This document shows, in pieces, positions 35,327 through 45,170 of a DNA stretch of 64,000 bases (positions within the stretch are counted from its first letter, which is position 1; every line of letters starts with the position of its first letter). The position numbers and the translations under genes are program-made. The notes beneath the pieces were generated by a model, which saw nothing but the letters and a program-made list of their open reading frames with translations, was not told the DNA's origin and made no database searches. The stretch spans positions 452,001 through 516,000 of the forward strand of contig NZ_CP054699.1 in the NCBI RefSeq assembly GCF_022558445.1. The letters run 5' to 3'. The DNA comes from Candidatus Contubernalis alkalaceticus (GTDB taxonomy: Bacteria; Bacillota; Dethiobacteria; SKNC01).

Positions 35327-36253
35327 ATGAAAATAAAAGAACTACCTTCAACTGAGTATATTATCCCCGGCACCGGTGCTTGTGCCGGCTGTCCATTAAC
35401 TACCGGCCTGCGTATTATTGGTAAAGCCTTAGGAGAAAATGCTATAGGTTTTTTAACTCCCTCCTGTGCCGTGGCCAGTATGGGGTTAACTCCCCAAACC
35501 TGTTATACTTTTTCAGCTTTAAATATCTGTTTTGCTTCTGCCGGTGCCTCTGCAGGGGGGGCGGCCATGGCTTTGGACGCTCTTTACCGAAAAGGGAAAT
35601 TGAAAGGGGAAAAGCCTGTTGTGTTTAACTGGGTTGGGGATGGCGGCACGTACGATATAGGTTTTCAGGGTTTGTCCGCCTCAGCAGAACGAAATGACGA
35701 TTTTCTCCACTTTTGTTACAATAATGAGGCTTACTCCAACACCGGAAATCAGCGCAGTGGGGCTACCCCTCAGTATGCGCTGACCACCACCTCCCCCCTG
35801 GGAAAAGAGATGGGGCAAAAGAATGTGCCCTTAATTATGTTGGAGCATCGACCTCCCTATGTGGCCACAGCCTCTCTGGCTTATCCAATGGATCTGTACC
35901 GTAAAGTGGAGAAAGCGAGAAAAATAACTGGTTTCAGGTATATCGAAATTCATATGCCCTGCTGCACTAGCTGGAGGTTTCCACCTGCTGATACTATCAG
36001 GATGAGTAAACTGGCGGTAAAGACGGGCTCCTGGTTGTTATGGGAAGGGGAATACGGTAAACTTACATTAAATGGTGTGACAGCTTCCTTAGCCGAAGGT
36101 AAGAGAAAACCCTCCCCGGTAGAAAGCTATCTTAAACCACAGGGTAGATTTTCAACCTTGTTTAAGAGTTCCGAAAAAGAACAGCAGTTAGCCCAAATTG
36201 AGGCTAACATTGGCAGGGAATTAGAGTTTATGGTGGGAAGAGCAAAGTTATAG
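35327..36253 (+). CDS. 2-oxoacid:ferredoxin oxidoreductase, beta subunit (TPP-binding)
   Basis: A 308-residue beta subunit. The thiamin diphosphate motif starts at GDGGTYDIGFQGL and closes with CYNNEAYSNTGNQ. Cysteines CAGCP near the N-terminus, PSCAV and CCTSW match the proximal [4Fe-4S] ligands of the family. It starts one base after the alpha stop. The operon ends after it with a very strong hairpin. With alpha it forms the catalytic core that makes acyl-CoA from a 2-oxoacid and CoA. Confidence 0.93.
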   Translation: MKIKELPSTEYIIPGTGACAGCPLTTGLRIIGKALGENAIGFLTPSCAVASMGLTPQTCYTFSALNICFASAGASAGGAAMALDALYRKGKLKGEKPVVFNWVGDGGTYDIGFQGLSASAERNDDFLHFCYNNEAYSNTGNQRSGATPQYALTTTSPLGKEMGQKNVPLIMLEHRPPYVATASLAYPMDLYRKVEKARKITGFRYIEIHMPCCTSWRFPPADTIRMSKLAVKTGSWLLWEGEYGKLTLNGVTASLAEGKRKPSPVESYLKPQGRFSTLFKSSEKEQQLAQIEANIGRELEFMVGRAKL

Positions 36254-36261
36254 CCTGCTAA

Positions 36262-36310
36262 GGGAGGTGCTGCTGATGTATTACATCAGCAGCACCTCCC
36301 TATTATATTT
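36262..36310. terminator. 17-bp perfect hairpin between convergent genes
   Basis: GGGAGGTGCTGCTGATG (36262-36278), five-base loop, and its exact complement (36284-36300), then TATTATATTT. It ends the oxidoreductase operon and is positioned to stop the convergent MutS-like gene too, although T residues are sparse on that side. Confidence 0.85.
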
Positions 36311-36360
36311 CCAGGGAACGGAAAGACAAAAAGATGACAAAAGGGGACGTAAAATCCCAT

Positions 36361-38175
36361 TTAATCTTTTTCCTCTTCCACCTGGATTCCCACCATTTTC
36401 ATCAGGGTGACCGCATTGGCCGTTTGGGAAATGCCGGACTTTATTTTGTAGTCGAAATGAATGCGGCCGTCATATATTTCATCAGTAAAGTGGTAATTTT
36501 TAATGAACCCCGGATATTCTTTCTCCATTGCCCCCAGTTCCAGGTCATGGGTGGTTATGAGTCCCACAGTATTTAAAATATAGAGCTGCCTGGTTACGGT
36601 ACGGGTAGCTTTAATTCGGTCCCGGGAGTTGGTGCCTCTAAATATTTCATCCAGCAGAAAAATCAGCGGTTCTTTTTTCTGAGCTGCATCGATAATCATT
36701 TTCATGCGTTTTAGCTCAGCGTAAAATGTAGATACCCGCTCCTCCAGGTTATCGTGAATCTGCATCTTGGAATAGATCTGCATCAGAGAGCAGGTCATTT
36801 CTGATGCACAAACGGGGGCACCGGCATAAGCTAAAACCAGGTTAATGCCTATGGTTCGAAGCAGGGTGCTTTTTCCGGACATGTTGGACCCGGTGATAAC
36901 AAATATTGTTCCTGGGCGGGGCAGTGTGAGGTCATTTTCTACCCGTTCTTCAGATGGAATTAATGGATGCGCCAGGTTTCTGGCTTGAAAAGCCGGAGGA
37001 GCATTTTTAACCATAGGAAAAATCCAGTGGGGGTGATCGTGGTAAAGGCCTGCCAGGCTGGAAAGTGCTTCAATTTCTCCTACGGCATCAAACCATCCTC
37101 TAATGGAAATACCCCAGTTTTTTCTCCATCCTTCCAATTTTTTAAGGGTTCTCAAGTCCCAGAATACAAAAATGTTCAGGGGATAGTAGATTAAAGGGCT
37201 GCTGAAGCGCAGGTTATTTCGATCAGCAATATCCACCAGAGTTTTGATATGATAAGAAGCCCCTAGTTCTCCGGGAAAAAGCTTCTTTTTTAGATCTTTT
37301 AGAAAAGATGCTTTAAAATTTTCCTGTTCAATCCTTCGCATCAGATCTACATAACGGGCAATCCTCCGGACCGCAATGTCTGTGTTTTTAAAATTTTGTT
37401 GGGCTTCTTTTTCACCCACCAGGGCTATCCCAACCTGTAGGGTCAGCATGATCAGCGCCGGCCAGAAGGGGATCAGTTCCACTGCAGCCAGGCCGAATAA
37501 CAAAAAAGTAAAGAAAGGCAGAAAAAGAACTGCACTTTTTTCTGGACGATTGCTCCAAAAGGGCCCCTTTTCCACCCAGACTGCTATCTCCTCCGGGTCC
37601 TGCTGTTTAAAAAAAGTGTCCATTCCTGCTGCCTGAAAATGCTGTCTGAAATCTAACCGGGAAGCCAGGTCTAATACAGCCTGCTGACGAGGCCTAATTT
37701 CTTCAAATTTCCTTGGGCTGCTCAAATGCTCCACCAGGGTCTTTTCTCCTCGAAAGGAACTGGTGGAATTTATGTGCTGAAACAATGAGCCCTGGCCAAA
37801 AAGATTTAGGTCTGTTGAGTAAGGGTGTCCGGGGTCCGTGTATTCAACGCCATCCTCGGGGAAAGAAGTCCACTTTCCATCTAAACGCTCAATGGCCATT
37901 TTGTTTATATAGATTAGTTTTTCTAAATAATCAATGTGCTGCTTTACCCCACCGTGTTGAACAATGAAAAAAATAAAGGCCGCTAAAAAAGGCAGGGCAA
38001 AGTACATAAGAGCATCATATGGGCCATAATAACCGTAACCCAAAAAACTTGAGGCCAGGAGAAAAGACGTAAGGCGCATGGTGGAGATTTTTCCACTCTT
38101 TTTTCGTGTTCGGTTCAGTTCATTTTGATAATTTTGCTGTTTGCGGGAGTAAACTTTACCAATATTCTTCTTCAA
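36361..38175 (-). CDS. Full-length MutS-like membrane ATPase
   Basis: A 604-residue paralogue of the truncated protein at the window start. It has two N-terminal helices (about residues 35-70), a second membrane pair (about 215-255), a helical lever region, and a C-terminal MutS ATPase domain: Walker A ITGSNMSGKST near residue 425, Walker B IFLLDEIFRGTN, and THDLE. Mismatch-binding and clamp domains of MutS are missing. Start is TTG at 38175 with AAAGGA about nine bases upstream. It is 28 bases after the SNF2 gene on the same strand, so the two are likely cotranscribed. Function in repair is unproven. Confidence 0.87.
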   Translation of the reverse strand: MKKNIGKVYSRKQQNYQNELNRTRKKSGKISTMRLTSFLLASSFLGYGYYGPYDALMYFALPFLAAFIFFIVQHGGVKQHIDYLEKLIYINKMAIERLDGKWTSFPEDGVEYTDPGHPYSTDLNLFGQGSLFQHINSTSSFRGEKTLVEHLSSPRKFEEIRPRQQAVLDLASRLDFRQHFQAAGMDTFFKQQDPEEIAVWVEKGPFWSNRPEKSAVLFLPFFTFLLFGLAAVELIPFWPALIMLTLQVGIALVGEKEAQQNFKNTDIAVRRIARYVDLMRRIEQENFKASFLKDLKKKLFPGELGASYHIKTLVDIADRNNLRFSSPLIYYPLNIFVFWDLRTLKKLEGWRKNWGISIRGWFDAVGEIEALSSLAGLYHDHPHWIFPMVKNAPPAFQARNLAHPLIPSEERVENDLTLPRPGTIFVITGSNMSGKSTLLRTIGINLVLAYAGAPVCASEMTCSLMQIYSKMQIHDNLEERVSTFYAELKRMKMIIDAAQKKEPLIFLLDEIFRGTNSRDRIKATRTVTRQLYILNTVGLITTHDLELGAMEKEYPGFIKNYHFTDEIYDGRIHFDYKIKSGISQTANAVTLMKMVGIQVEEEKD

Positions 38176-38203
38176 GGGAGTAATTTCCTTTCTATTGCTT
38201 TTT

Positions 38204-41200
38204 TTACAAACCTAATAATCCTTTAATTTCCTGCTCGCTCAAGGCTGATAGAAAAGTCTCTCCCGGCTGGATTACCTTATCAATCAATTCTTTTTTCTTC
38301 TGCTGCAGTTGGAATATCTTTTCTTCTATGGTGCCCATGGAAAGCATTCTCATAACCTGTACCACATTTTTTTGACCTATACGGTGAGCCCGGTCTGCAG
38401 CCTGATCCTCCACTGCAGGATTCCACCACAGGTCGTAAAGAATGACAGTATCCGCACCGGTGAGATTTAGGCCGGTGCCGCCGGCTTTCAGGGAAATAAG
38501 AAAAATATCAGTCTGGCCTTTATTAAATTCCTCAACCATGCGCATTCGTTCCCCGGATTTCACAGAGCCATCCAGGTAAAAGTAGGAATAATTTTCTTTA
38601 TCCAGCACCTTTTGAATTATCTTCAGCATACTTGTAAATTGTGAAAACAAAAGTACCCGGTGTCCGCTCCCGTTTACTTCTTTCAATAAATCTTTCAATT
38701 GAATTAGTTTTCCGCTGTCCCCCTTGTAGTTATCTAAAAACAGGGAAGGATGACAGTAGATCTGCCGAAGCCGGGTTAACCCCGCCAGAATCTTAATCCG
38801 GCTTTTTTCAAAACCATGGTTCTTAAGTTCAGATGCGGCCTGGCTTCGTATTTTTTCCAGGTATACCAGATATAATTTTTTCTGTTCTTTGGTCAGCTCC
38901 GATATCATCTGGCGTTCTATTTTTGGGGGAAGCTCCTTTAGTACATCCTTTTTAAGGCGGCGCAGGATAAAGGGCTGCACCCGTCTGGACAGTTCTTCAC
39001 CGAAGGGGTGGCTTTCATTCTGTTCCGCAATGGCGGCGTACCTTTTCATAAACCTCGGGTAGGAGTACAAATAACCCGGCAGAATACAGTCAAAAATAGA
39101 CCAAAGTTCAGTAAGGGAATTTTCCATGGGGGTGCCTGTCAGAGCCAGGAAATTTTCCGCAGGTATCAATTTGGTGGAACGAGCCGTCTGGGAATTGGGA
39201 TTTTTTATGTTTTGAGCTTCATCCAGGATGCAGTAACTAAATTTCATCTCCTTATAACTATCAATGTCCCTGCGAATCAGGGGGTAAGAGGTTATAATAA
39301 CTTGATATTTTTCCGCCTGTTTTAATCCTTCAATTCTTTCTTTTTTGTTTCCAGAAATAACTGCTGCTTTCAGTTCTGGGGTAAATTTATTAATTTCTGC
39401 CTCCCAGTTAAAGATCAAGGAGGTGGGAGCTATAATTAAGACAGGATCATGTTTGGCAATAGTTTCGGAACAAATGAAAGCTAATGCCTGAAGCGTTTTC
39501 CCCAATCCCATATCATCGGCCAGGATGCCCCCGAAACCATGAACAGCCAAAGTTTTTAACCACTGAAAACCGGTCTTTTGATAGTCCCGCAGGACATTAT
39601 CCAGTGGGCCGGGTAACTTAAAATCCAGATGTCCGGGGTCTTTGATGCTTCGAATAAGTTCCTTGTAGTCCTGGTCTTTTTTAAAAAGAGTTAACTTCCC
39701 CTCCTGTTCAAAATGATTCAGGTATAAGGCCTGGTGCTTGGGTAGGGTTATTGTTTCCTTTTTCAGGTCGGATTTTTTCAACTGCAGTCCCTGAAAGACC
39801 TCTGCCATTTTGTCCAAGTCTTCAGATTCCAGGGGGAGGAAGCTGCCGTCTTTTAGACGGTGAAAGGTTTTCTTCTCCTGCAGAGAAGAATAAATATCAG
39901 GCAGTTCCCCTTGGTCTATCCCCTCCAATTGAAATTCAAACTCCAACAGGTTAAATGAATTGTTAATTCCCATCCTACCTTTAAATCTAGTATTATTTTT
40001 AACCTTTAACCGCTTAAACGTTTCGCTGTAAAATATGCTGCTGTCCTTTTGTATTTCAGGAAGGGCATGATACACAAAATCATAGACTTTTTTATCATTC
40101 TCTCCGTCTAAACAAAACATATGTTCCCGCATATCGAAACCTGCTTTATTAAAAGAGCTCATCACCTTTTTTTCTTTTTCTATTTCCCTGATCAAAATTT
40201 CACGGTCTGAGTTGTTTGGTTCTTCTTTTAGGGGGTTGATCACACGGCTGCCGTAAACATAATCCAGGCGGGCGGTAATGTCTTTTCCCTTCATATCCAG
40301 AAATACTTTTACTTGAAGAGGTTCCTGGTGGAGGTCCGCCTCTAACTCTTTCTCAATCAGAATATTTCCGAATTTCCTGATTCTAGAAATTGACTCTGAA
40401 GCAAACCTCTCCCGATATTCCATGGGAACCAGTATAGGTTTTCCGCTATTTTGTATATAGCCGCTGTAAAAAGGCAGAAAGCTTGAGCTTTGTTCCTGGG
40501 TAAGGGTGTAAATTTTTTCATCAAACAAAAAAAACGTCCCATCGGTGGTTAGAGAAATAAGATTTTTTTTATTGTCAAGCTCCAGCAAAAGCCCCTCTTC
40601 TGCTTTTCTTAGGTTAAAATTAAGGGGCAGGGGTTCATTTAGGACTTTAACATTATCAAAAGATTGGTTAAATATGGTTACCTTAAGAGTTCTGTTTATT
40701 AAATTCCCAAGGACTCTTTTTGCATAAGATTGGGGCAAATACATCTTGGAACCAGCAATTATATTACGACCTGCGCTGTTATAGGATGTGTAAGCAGTAA
40801 CCTGGTCTATATCCAATATTTCAAGTAAAAGGTCAATGATGGGCGTGTCTTCTTTTTTAAAAGTATGAACATAAGGGTCGTAGGTAAATAATTTTCCAAA
40901 CTTTATAGATGTTTTTTCCTTGACGGCTTTAAGAAACTCAGAGATATACTTCACCTTGTAGCTTCTATTTTCACCCACCTTAAGCTGGAGAGATGAAACA
41001 AAAATATCCTGGTATCTGGATTCTATCTGTTGATAAATATATTCATATTCCAAGGTTAATTCTTTTCTTCCCTGAATGCTATCTCTATCCTTAAAGTAAT
41101 TGAATATAAAGTCTACTATTCCTTTGTCCTTTAATTCCGGGCTAAGATAAGTATCCTGGTTATTCAAAATCTGCAGCAAAACGGCCGTTATATGTTTACA

Positions 41201-41446
41201 GTTTCCCGGGTAATTATAGTAGGCGATACATTCACAATCAGCATCCAGGAAATGACCGTCAGGATCAAATAAGACATATACACTGTAATCACTTCTTTTT
41301 CCCCTGACCAGGGCAGTGAATGATTTTTCTTCTGGATTATAGAATAATTCTTTTAAATAACCTGAATCGTAATAATTTTTCCCTCTAAAGAAGGTGTTAT
41401 TATTGTAACATAGACTTTTTATTACTCCTTCGGTTAATGTAAGCAT
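38204..41446 (-). CDS. SWIM-domain SNF2-family helicase
   Basis: A 1080-residue Swi2/Snf2 protein. A SWIM zinc finger lies at about residues 72-90 (CECIAYYNYPGNCKH), followed by a long bacterial-type SNF2-associated region (about 100-600) and two RecA lobes: DDMGLGKTLQ (Walker A), DEAQNIKN (DEAQ box), LTGTPMEN, and the second lobe with LKAGGTGLNLTGAD and DQAADRAHRIGQ. These enzymes translocate on double-stranded DNA and remodel protein-DNA complexes; bacterial roles are linked to transcription recycling and DNA metabolism. The ATG follows AGGAG. Length is normal for the clostridial group. It is upstream of the MutS-like gene on the same strand. Confidence 0.93.
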   Translation of the reverse strand: MLTLTEGVIKSLCYNNNTFFRGKNYYDSGYLKELFYNPEEKSFTALVRGKRSDYSVYVLFDPDGHFLDADCECIAYYNYPGNCKHITAVLLQILNNQDTYLSPELKDKGIVDFIFNYFKDRDSIQGRKELTLEYEYIYQQIESRYQDIFVSSLQLKVGENRSYKVKYISEFLKAVKEKTSIKFGKLFTYDPYVHTFKKEDTPIIDLLLEILDIDQVTAYTSYNSAGRNIIAGSKMYLPQSYAKRVLGNLINRTLKVTIFNQSFDNVKVLNEPLPLNFNLRKAEEGLLLELDNKKNLISLTTDGTFFLFDEKIYTLTQEQSSSFLPFYSGYIQNSGKPILVPMEYRERFASESISRIRKFGNILIEKELEADLHQEPLQVKVFLDMKGKDITARLDYVYGSRVINPLKEEPNNSDREILIREIEKEKKVMSSFNKAGFDMREHMFCLDGENDKKVYDFVYHALPEIQKDSSIFYSETFKRLKVKNNTRFKGRMGINNSFNLLEFEFQLEGIDQGELPDIYSSLQEKKTFHRLKDGSFLPLESEDLDKMAEVFQGLQLKKSDLKKETITLPKHQALYLNHFEQEGKLTLFKKDQDYKELIRSIKDPGHLDFKLPGPLDNVLRDYQKTGFQWLKTLAVHGFGGILADDMGLGKTLQALAFICSETIAKHDPVLIIAPTSLIFNWEAEINKFTPELKAAVISGNKKERIEGLKQAEKYQVIITSYPLIRRDIDSYKEMKFSYCILDEAQNIKNPNSQTARSTKLIPAENFLALTGTPMENSLTELWSIFDCILPGYLYSYPRFMKRYAAIAEQNESHPFGEELSRRVQPFILRRLKKDVLKELPPKIERQMISELTKEQKKLYLVYLEKIRSQAASELKNHGFEKSRIKILAGLTRLRQIYCHPSLFLDNYKGDSGKLIQLKDLLKEVNGSGHRVLLFSQFTSMLKIIQKVLDKENYSYFYLDGSVKSGERMRMVEEFNKGQTDIFLISLKAGGTGLNLTGADTVILYDLWWNPAVEDQAADRAHRIGQKNVVQVMRMLSMGTIEEKIFQLQQKKKELIDKVIQPGETFLSALSEQEIKGLLGL

Positions 41447-41585
41447 ATGTAATAAATTCTCCTAACAAAGCAGCTATTTAATTTAATCATTTCTACATTT
41501 TCCTGTTTTTTCCTGCCGGATATTTCCTATACATTTATTTTCACAGATAATCCAAGGCATAATGAATTACTTAATACTGCTGTAC

Positions 41586-42395
41586 TCATTCACTTTTCCT
41601 CTCTAAAGTTATCAGTAAAATCTCGGGACGATTATTAAATCTGACAGGCAATACGCTTTCTCCCAGGCCACCATTTATTATCATGGTGGTGGCCTTTGAT
41701 TGGAACATTCCGTAATCTAACTTTGGGAATAATCCTTGCCCTGGTGCAATAATTGCTCCAACAAACGGTAGTCGAACCTGACCACCATGGGTATGGCCTG
41801 CCATTACTAAGTCAACATTTGAGTGAATTGCTGATGAATAAATATTGGGCGCATGGGCTAACAGTAATCTTGGCGAAGAATCATGGGTTCCTTCCAGGGC
41901 TTTATCTAAATCATCCTTCTCCAAGTAGGGATCATCTACACCTATAATCCAGAGGTGATTATCGCCTTTTATAAATTTTTCATTTGAATTCTCTAATATT
42001 TGTATCCCTTCTGCTAGAAGCGGCTCTTTAATTGTATAGTTGGTCCGCCACTCATGGTTTCCGGGAACAAAAAATATTGGTTTTTGGGGCAGCCCTCGTA
42101 TTAAGTTGATGGTGGGCATTACTGCCGGATTATCTTTATCTATTACGTCACCGGTAATTGCAACCATATCAAATTCATGCTGATTAATTAAGTTAATCAA
42201 ACGTTTTTGGTTATTGCCATACTCCTTACTATGAAGGTCAGTTAAATGTAATATAGTAAATCCGTCAAAGGATAAAGGTAAATTTTTTATAGGGACAACG
42301 TATTTTGTTACAGCAATAGAGTTCACTTCGTAGAACAAGTATGATATAAATGTCAGACCGACCATAATAAGAAAAGTGCGCCGTGAAACCTTCAA
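41586..42395 (-). CDS. Membrane-anchored metallophosphoesterase (YkuE/YaeI-like)
   Basis: A 269-residue calcineurin-type phosphoesterase with all metal motifs: LTDLHS, GDVID, GNHEW, HAPN and GHTHGGQ. The N-terminus (TFLIMVGLTFISYLFY) is a membrane anchor or uncleaved signal, preceded by basic residues SRR. Relatives include B. subtilis YkuE, which is Tat-exported. The start is TTG at 42395, with AAGGAG before it. Substrates may be envelope lipids or nucleotides; not determinable here. Separated by 140 bases from the SNF2 gene. Confidence 0.9.
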   Translation of the reverse strand: MKVSRRTFLIMVGLTFISYLFYEVNSIAVTKYVVPIKNLPLSFDGFTILHLTDLHSKEYGNNQKRLINLINQHEFDMVAITGDVIDKDNPAVMPTINLIRGLPQKPIFFVPGNHEWRTNYTIKEPLLAEGIQILENSNEKFIKGDNHLWIIGVDDPYLEKDDLDKALEGTHDSSPRLLLAHAPNIYSSAIHSNVDLVMAGHTHGGQVRLPFVGAIIAPGQGLFPKLDYGMFQSKATTMIINGGLGESVLPVRFNNRPEILLITLERKSE

Positions 42396-42801
42396 ATTAA
42401 AAACATCTCCTTACATTTCAAATATACAACTATTTTGAACATTACAGGTTCTTCCTTATTGTTTTTAAATATTACCCTTAAAAGTAATATAACCATTATG
42501 TTAATTATCTTTCATTCTTATATATTCCTAACATCTTTTTTATTGTATAATTATAACATGATTTATGGATATTCTTTCTATATGTAGGTAGATAAAACCG
42601 ATTATGTCGATTTTAGTTACTACTGGGAAAGGAAGTAGTTTTTAATAGTTTCCCGATGCCTTGGACCATCTTGGATTATAAATATGTTATCTGAGAGAGC
42701 AATTATAGATTCTGTTTAAAAAGGGAGGGGGGAGAGGAGTTATTTAATTTGTTGGCGGGGTAATAAATAGACCTTGTATCAACTAATAAGGAGGGAAAAG
42801 C
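42396..42801. other. 406-base intergenic region, divergent genes
   Basis: AT-rich, no credible ORF. A TATAAT with an upstream TG (extended -10) is present on the minus strand at about 42549-42557 and could serve the metallophosphoesterase gene. No clear promoter was found for the lipoprotein gene apart from the GGAGGG ribosome site. No structured RNA recognised. Confidence 0.35.
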
Positions 42802-43515
42802 GTGAAAAGCATGAAAAGACCAATAATGATCGTTTTAATGCTTATCTTAGTATCCATCATGGTTATAGGATGTGGAGAGAAAAGTCAGCAGGAGGTAGGA
42901 GAGGATGCTGTTGGCAAGCCGGAGCAGTCAATCGGTGAGGATAAACAGGAAGCCAATGGAACAGGGGATCCGGAGACTTTAGAAGAAATCTTCAATTCCA
43001 TGCAGGATCCGGCAGAGGTGTATTATGAAATGACTATGACCGGTGCTGGAATGGAAAATTATTTTTCCAAAGTTTGGATTAAAGGAGAGAAGGTACGTAC
43101 TGAAGGTGAAATGGATTGGCACAAGTACATTATAATTGATGATGAGGACCATTATTATACCTTAGACCCGGAGGAAAAAACTGCCCTTAAAATGACACAT
43201 AATTGGGATGATGAAATGGAAGAAGGGTTTACCGCAGATGAGTTTATGGAAGATATGGACTTAGAGGGGTTGGAATATCTGGGAAAAGAAAAATACAATG
43301 GGGTCATGTGTTATGTGATCTTGGATAAAGATGATTATGTCACTATGAAAATTTGGATTCATGGGGATTATGGCATTCCAATGAAAATCGAAAGTACCGG
43401 TGATGATCCCGAAGATCATTTTACTATGGAAGTAAAAAATCTTAAAGTCGGTGGAATTTCTGATGACCTGTTTGTGGTACCTGCAGATTACGAAATTTTT
43501 GAAATGAACTATTAG
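42802..43515 (+). CDS. LolA-like lipoprotein of unknown function
   Basis: A 237-residue lipoprotein. Signal peptide with hydrophobic core (residues 6-22) and lipobox VIGC, Cys24, followed by an acidic linker and a beta-rich domain with repeated acidic turns (KVRTEGEMDW; YTLDPEEKTALKM; GVMCYVILDKDD). The fold pattern resembles LolA/LppX-type lipoprotein carriers seen in Firmicute outer-surface proteins. Very low pI because of many Asp and Glu. The start is GTG at 42802, seven bases after AAGGAGG. Stand-alone gene; role unknown. Confidence 0.75.
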   Translation: MKSMKRPIMIVLMLILVSIMVIGCGEKSQQEVGEDAVGKPEQSIGEDKQEANGTGDPETLEEIFNSMQDPAEVYYEMTMTGAGMENYFSKVWIKGEKVRTEGEMDWHKYIIIDDEDHYYTLDPEEKTALKMTHNWDDEMEEGFTADEFMEDMDLEGLEYLGKEKYNGVMCYVILDKDDYVTMKIWIHGDYGIPMKIESTGDDPEDHFTMEVKNLKVGGISDDLFVVPADYEIFEMNY

Positions 43516-43690
43516 CAAATAGATTAACGCTGATGATTTCATTAAAGAGAGGTCTCACTACGCGTTTTGTGCCTTGAGTTAAGCGAAAGAAACACGAAAG
43601 GGAACTCTTAGTTTCTGAATTTACATACATAATAAAGGGTCACATTGACGATGAATAATTTGTTCTTTTGGATCAGTAACGGACAAAAGG

Positions 43691-44266
43691 TTATCTATGC
43701 TTTTGTACCGGCAGTATATTTATTCTTTTAATAATAGTTTGGGTAAGGCTGACGGCCAAGGCAGCTTTTATCAGATCAAAGAGAATAAAGGGAAGAAAAC
43801 CTATCATTAAAATCTCAGCAAAGTTTGTTGCTGTTCCTACATACAGGTTTAAAATCAAGTACAGGTAAATTAGCCCGACAATATATAGTGCACTTAACCC
43901 GGCCAGCATTGCGGCAGAGCAGTGGTAAAGGTTGGGTTCTCTTTTGTTTTCCAGGATTTTACCTGCCAGAAAGGCGCAAGCAATATAGCCCGGCACAAAA
44001 CCGAAGGAGGGCTGGAAGATATAGGATAGGCCGCCAAAAGGTGCAACTGAAAAGACAGGGAGGCCTACTAATCCCAGAACCATATATATGGTCATGCTCA
44101 AAGCCCCCAATCTGCTGCCTAAAAACCCTCCGGCCAGCATGGCTACCAGCGGAAGAAGGCTAAAAGGGATTAAGGCCACGGGAACGATTTTCAATGCAAG
44201 GCCCACCATGCAGGCAGCGGCAGTAAAAACAGCGGTAAAAGTAATATCTTTGGTAGTTAACATCAT
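43691..44266 (-). CDS. bioY: BioY-family biotin transporter
   Basis: A 191-residue S-component of an ECF-type vitamin transporter, with about six helices and the BioY landmarks GGFLGSRLGALSM, GLVGLPVFS, GLSYIFQPSFGFVPGY and IGFLPFILFDLIKA near the end. BioY captures biotin in the membrane, alone or with an EcfAT module. No EcfAT genes are near. The ATG follows GGAGGG at nine bases. I looked for a BirA operator palindrome upstream and found none. Family confident. Confidence 0.92.
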   Translation of the reverse strand: MMLTTKDITFTAVFTAAACMVGLALKIVPVALIPFSLLPLVAMLAGGFLGSRLGALSMTIYMVLGLVGLPVFSVAPFGGLSYIFQPSFGFVPGYIACAFLAGKILENKREPNLYHCSAAMLAGLSALYIVGLIYLYLILNLYVGTATNFAEILMIGFLPFILFDLIKAALAVSLTQTIIKRINILPVQKHR

Positions 44267-44552
44267 ATTCCGGGTCCCTCCTACCCCTCTTGTCCTGGTT
44301 TAATTATTAGAGTAAAATGGTACTGAAATCGTTAGGATTTAAAAAGCATATGTTTAGAGTAAGGCAATTTTTATCTTTGTCTAACAATACACAAAAGAGG
44401 GGAAAAAAGCAATAGGTAAGCACTACTATACTTTTAGATTTTTAGAATTACGGTTTTAATTTAAGTTATAATCAAATTTTAATGTTGTCCAAATGGTGCT
44501 CAAATCTTTGGAGGTTATGATGACCATAATAAAAGAAAGGGAGGTTATCATA

Positions 44553-45170
44553 ATGGTTACTTTGGAACAAGTTGAGAAGTTACGTGAACGTGCCGGCATT
44601 TCTTATGAGGAGTCAAAAAAAGCCCTGGAAGAAACAAACGGCGATCTTTTGGAAGCGGTCATCAATCTGGAAAAGCAGAACCGTATTCAGGCCCCCAAAT
44701 CAGGCGGGTATTATCATTCCAAAGAGGAAAAACAGGAAACGGAGGACAACGGCAGCAGCAGAGTATCAGAGGTGCAATCTAAGAAAACCAACCGCTGCTC
44801 CTTTGGTGAAACAATGGGAAACTTTTTTCAGTGGTGTGGAGAAGTGCTTCACAAAGGGAATACCAACAGCCTTGAGGTGGTGAAGGACGGCCAAAATGTG
44901 ATGGTGGTTTCATTGACAGTGTTTGCATTATTTCTAATCTTTGCCTTTTGGCTGGTGCTCCCCCTCATTATTATTGGCCTCATTTTCCGGTACAGGTTCA
45001 AGTTTAAAGGCCCTGACCTTGGAAAAACAGAAGTAAACCGGGCCATGGATAATGTTTCCGATGCCACTGTTCGTGCTGTGGATACTGTAGTTGACGCGGC
45101 CAAGAATTTCTCAAAAGATATCAACAAAAATAAGGGTGAAAATAAAGATGGAGAGAATTCTGATCATTGA
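44553..45170 (+). CDS. UBA-like domain membrane protein, DUF4342-like
   Basis: A 205-residue protein. Residues 1-45 form a UBA/EF-Ts-like three-helix domain (LRERAGISYEESKKALEETN), followed by a charged, low-complexity linker with Lys/Glu, and a hydrophobic helix at about 118-150 (VFALFLIFAFWLVLPLIIIGLI), then a basic/amphipathic tail. This matches the DUF4342 pattern. I chose ATG 44553, eight bases after GGGAGG. It overlaps the response-regulator gene by 23 bases, so it belongs with the two-component system. Function unknown; a membrane stress role is a guess. Confidence 0.78.
   Translation: MVTLEQVEKLRERAGISYEESKKALEETNGDLLEAVINLEKQNRIQAPKSGGYYHSKEEKQETEDNGSSRVSEVQSKKTNRCSFGETMGNFFQWCGEVLHKGNTNSLEVVKDGQNVMVVSLTVFALFLIFAFWLVLPLIIIGLIFRYRFKFKGPDLGKTEVNRAMDNVSDATVRAVDTVVDAAKNFSKDINKNKGENKDGENSDH

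Noticed and set aside
44267-44330. BirA operator upstream of bioY
   Set aside because: No inverted repeat of the BirA type was found.
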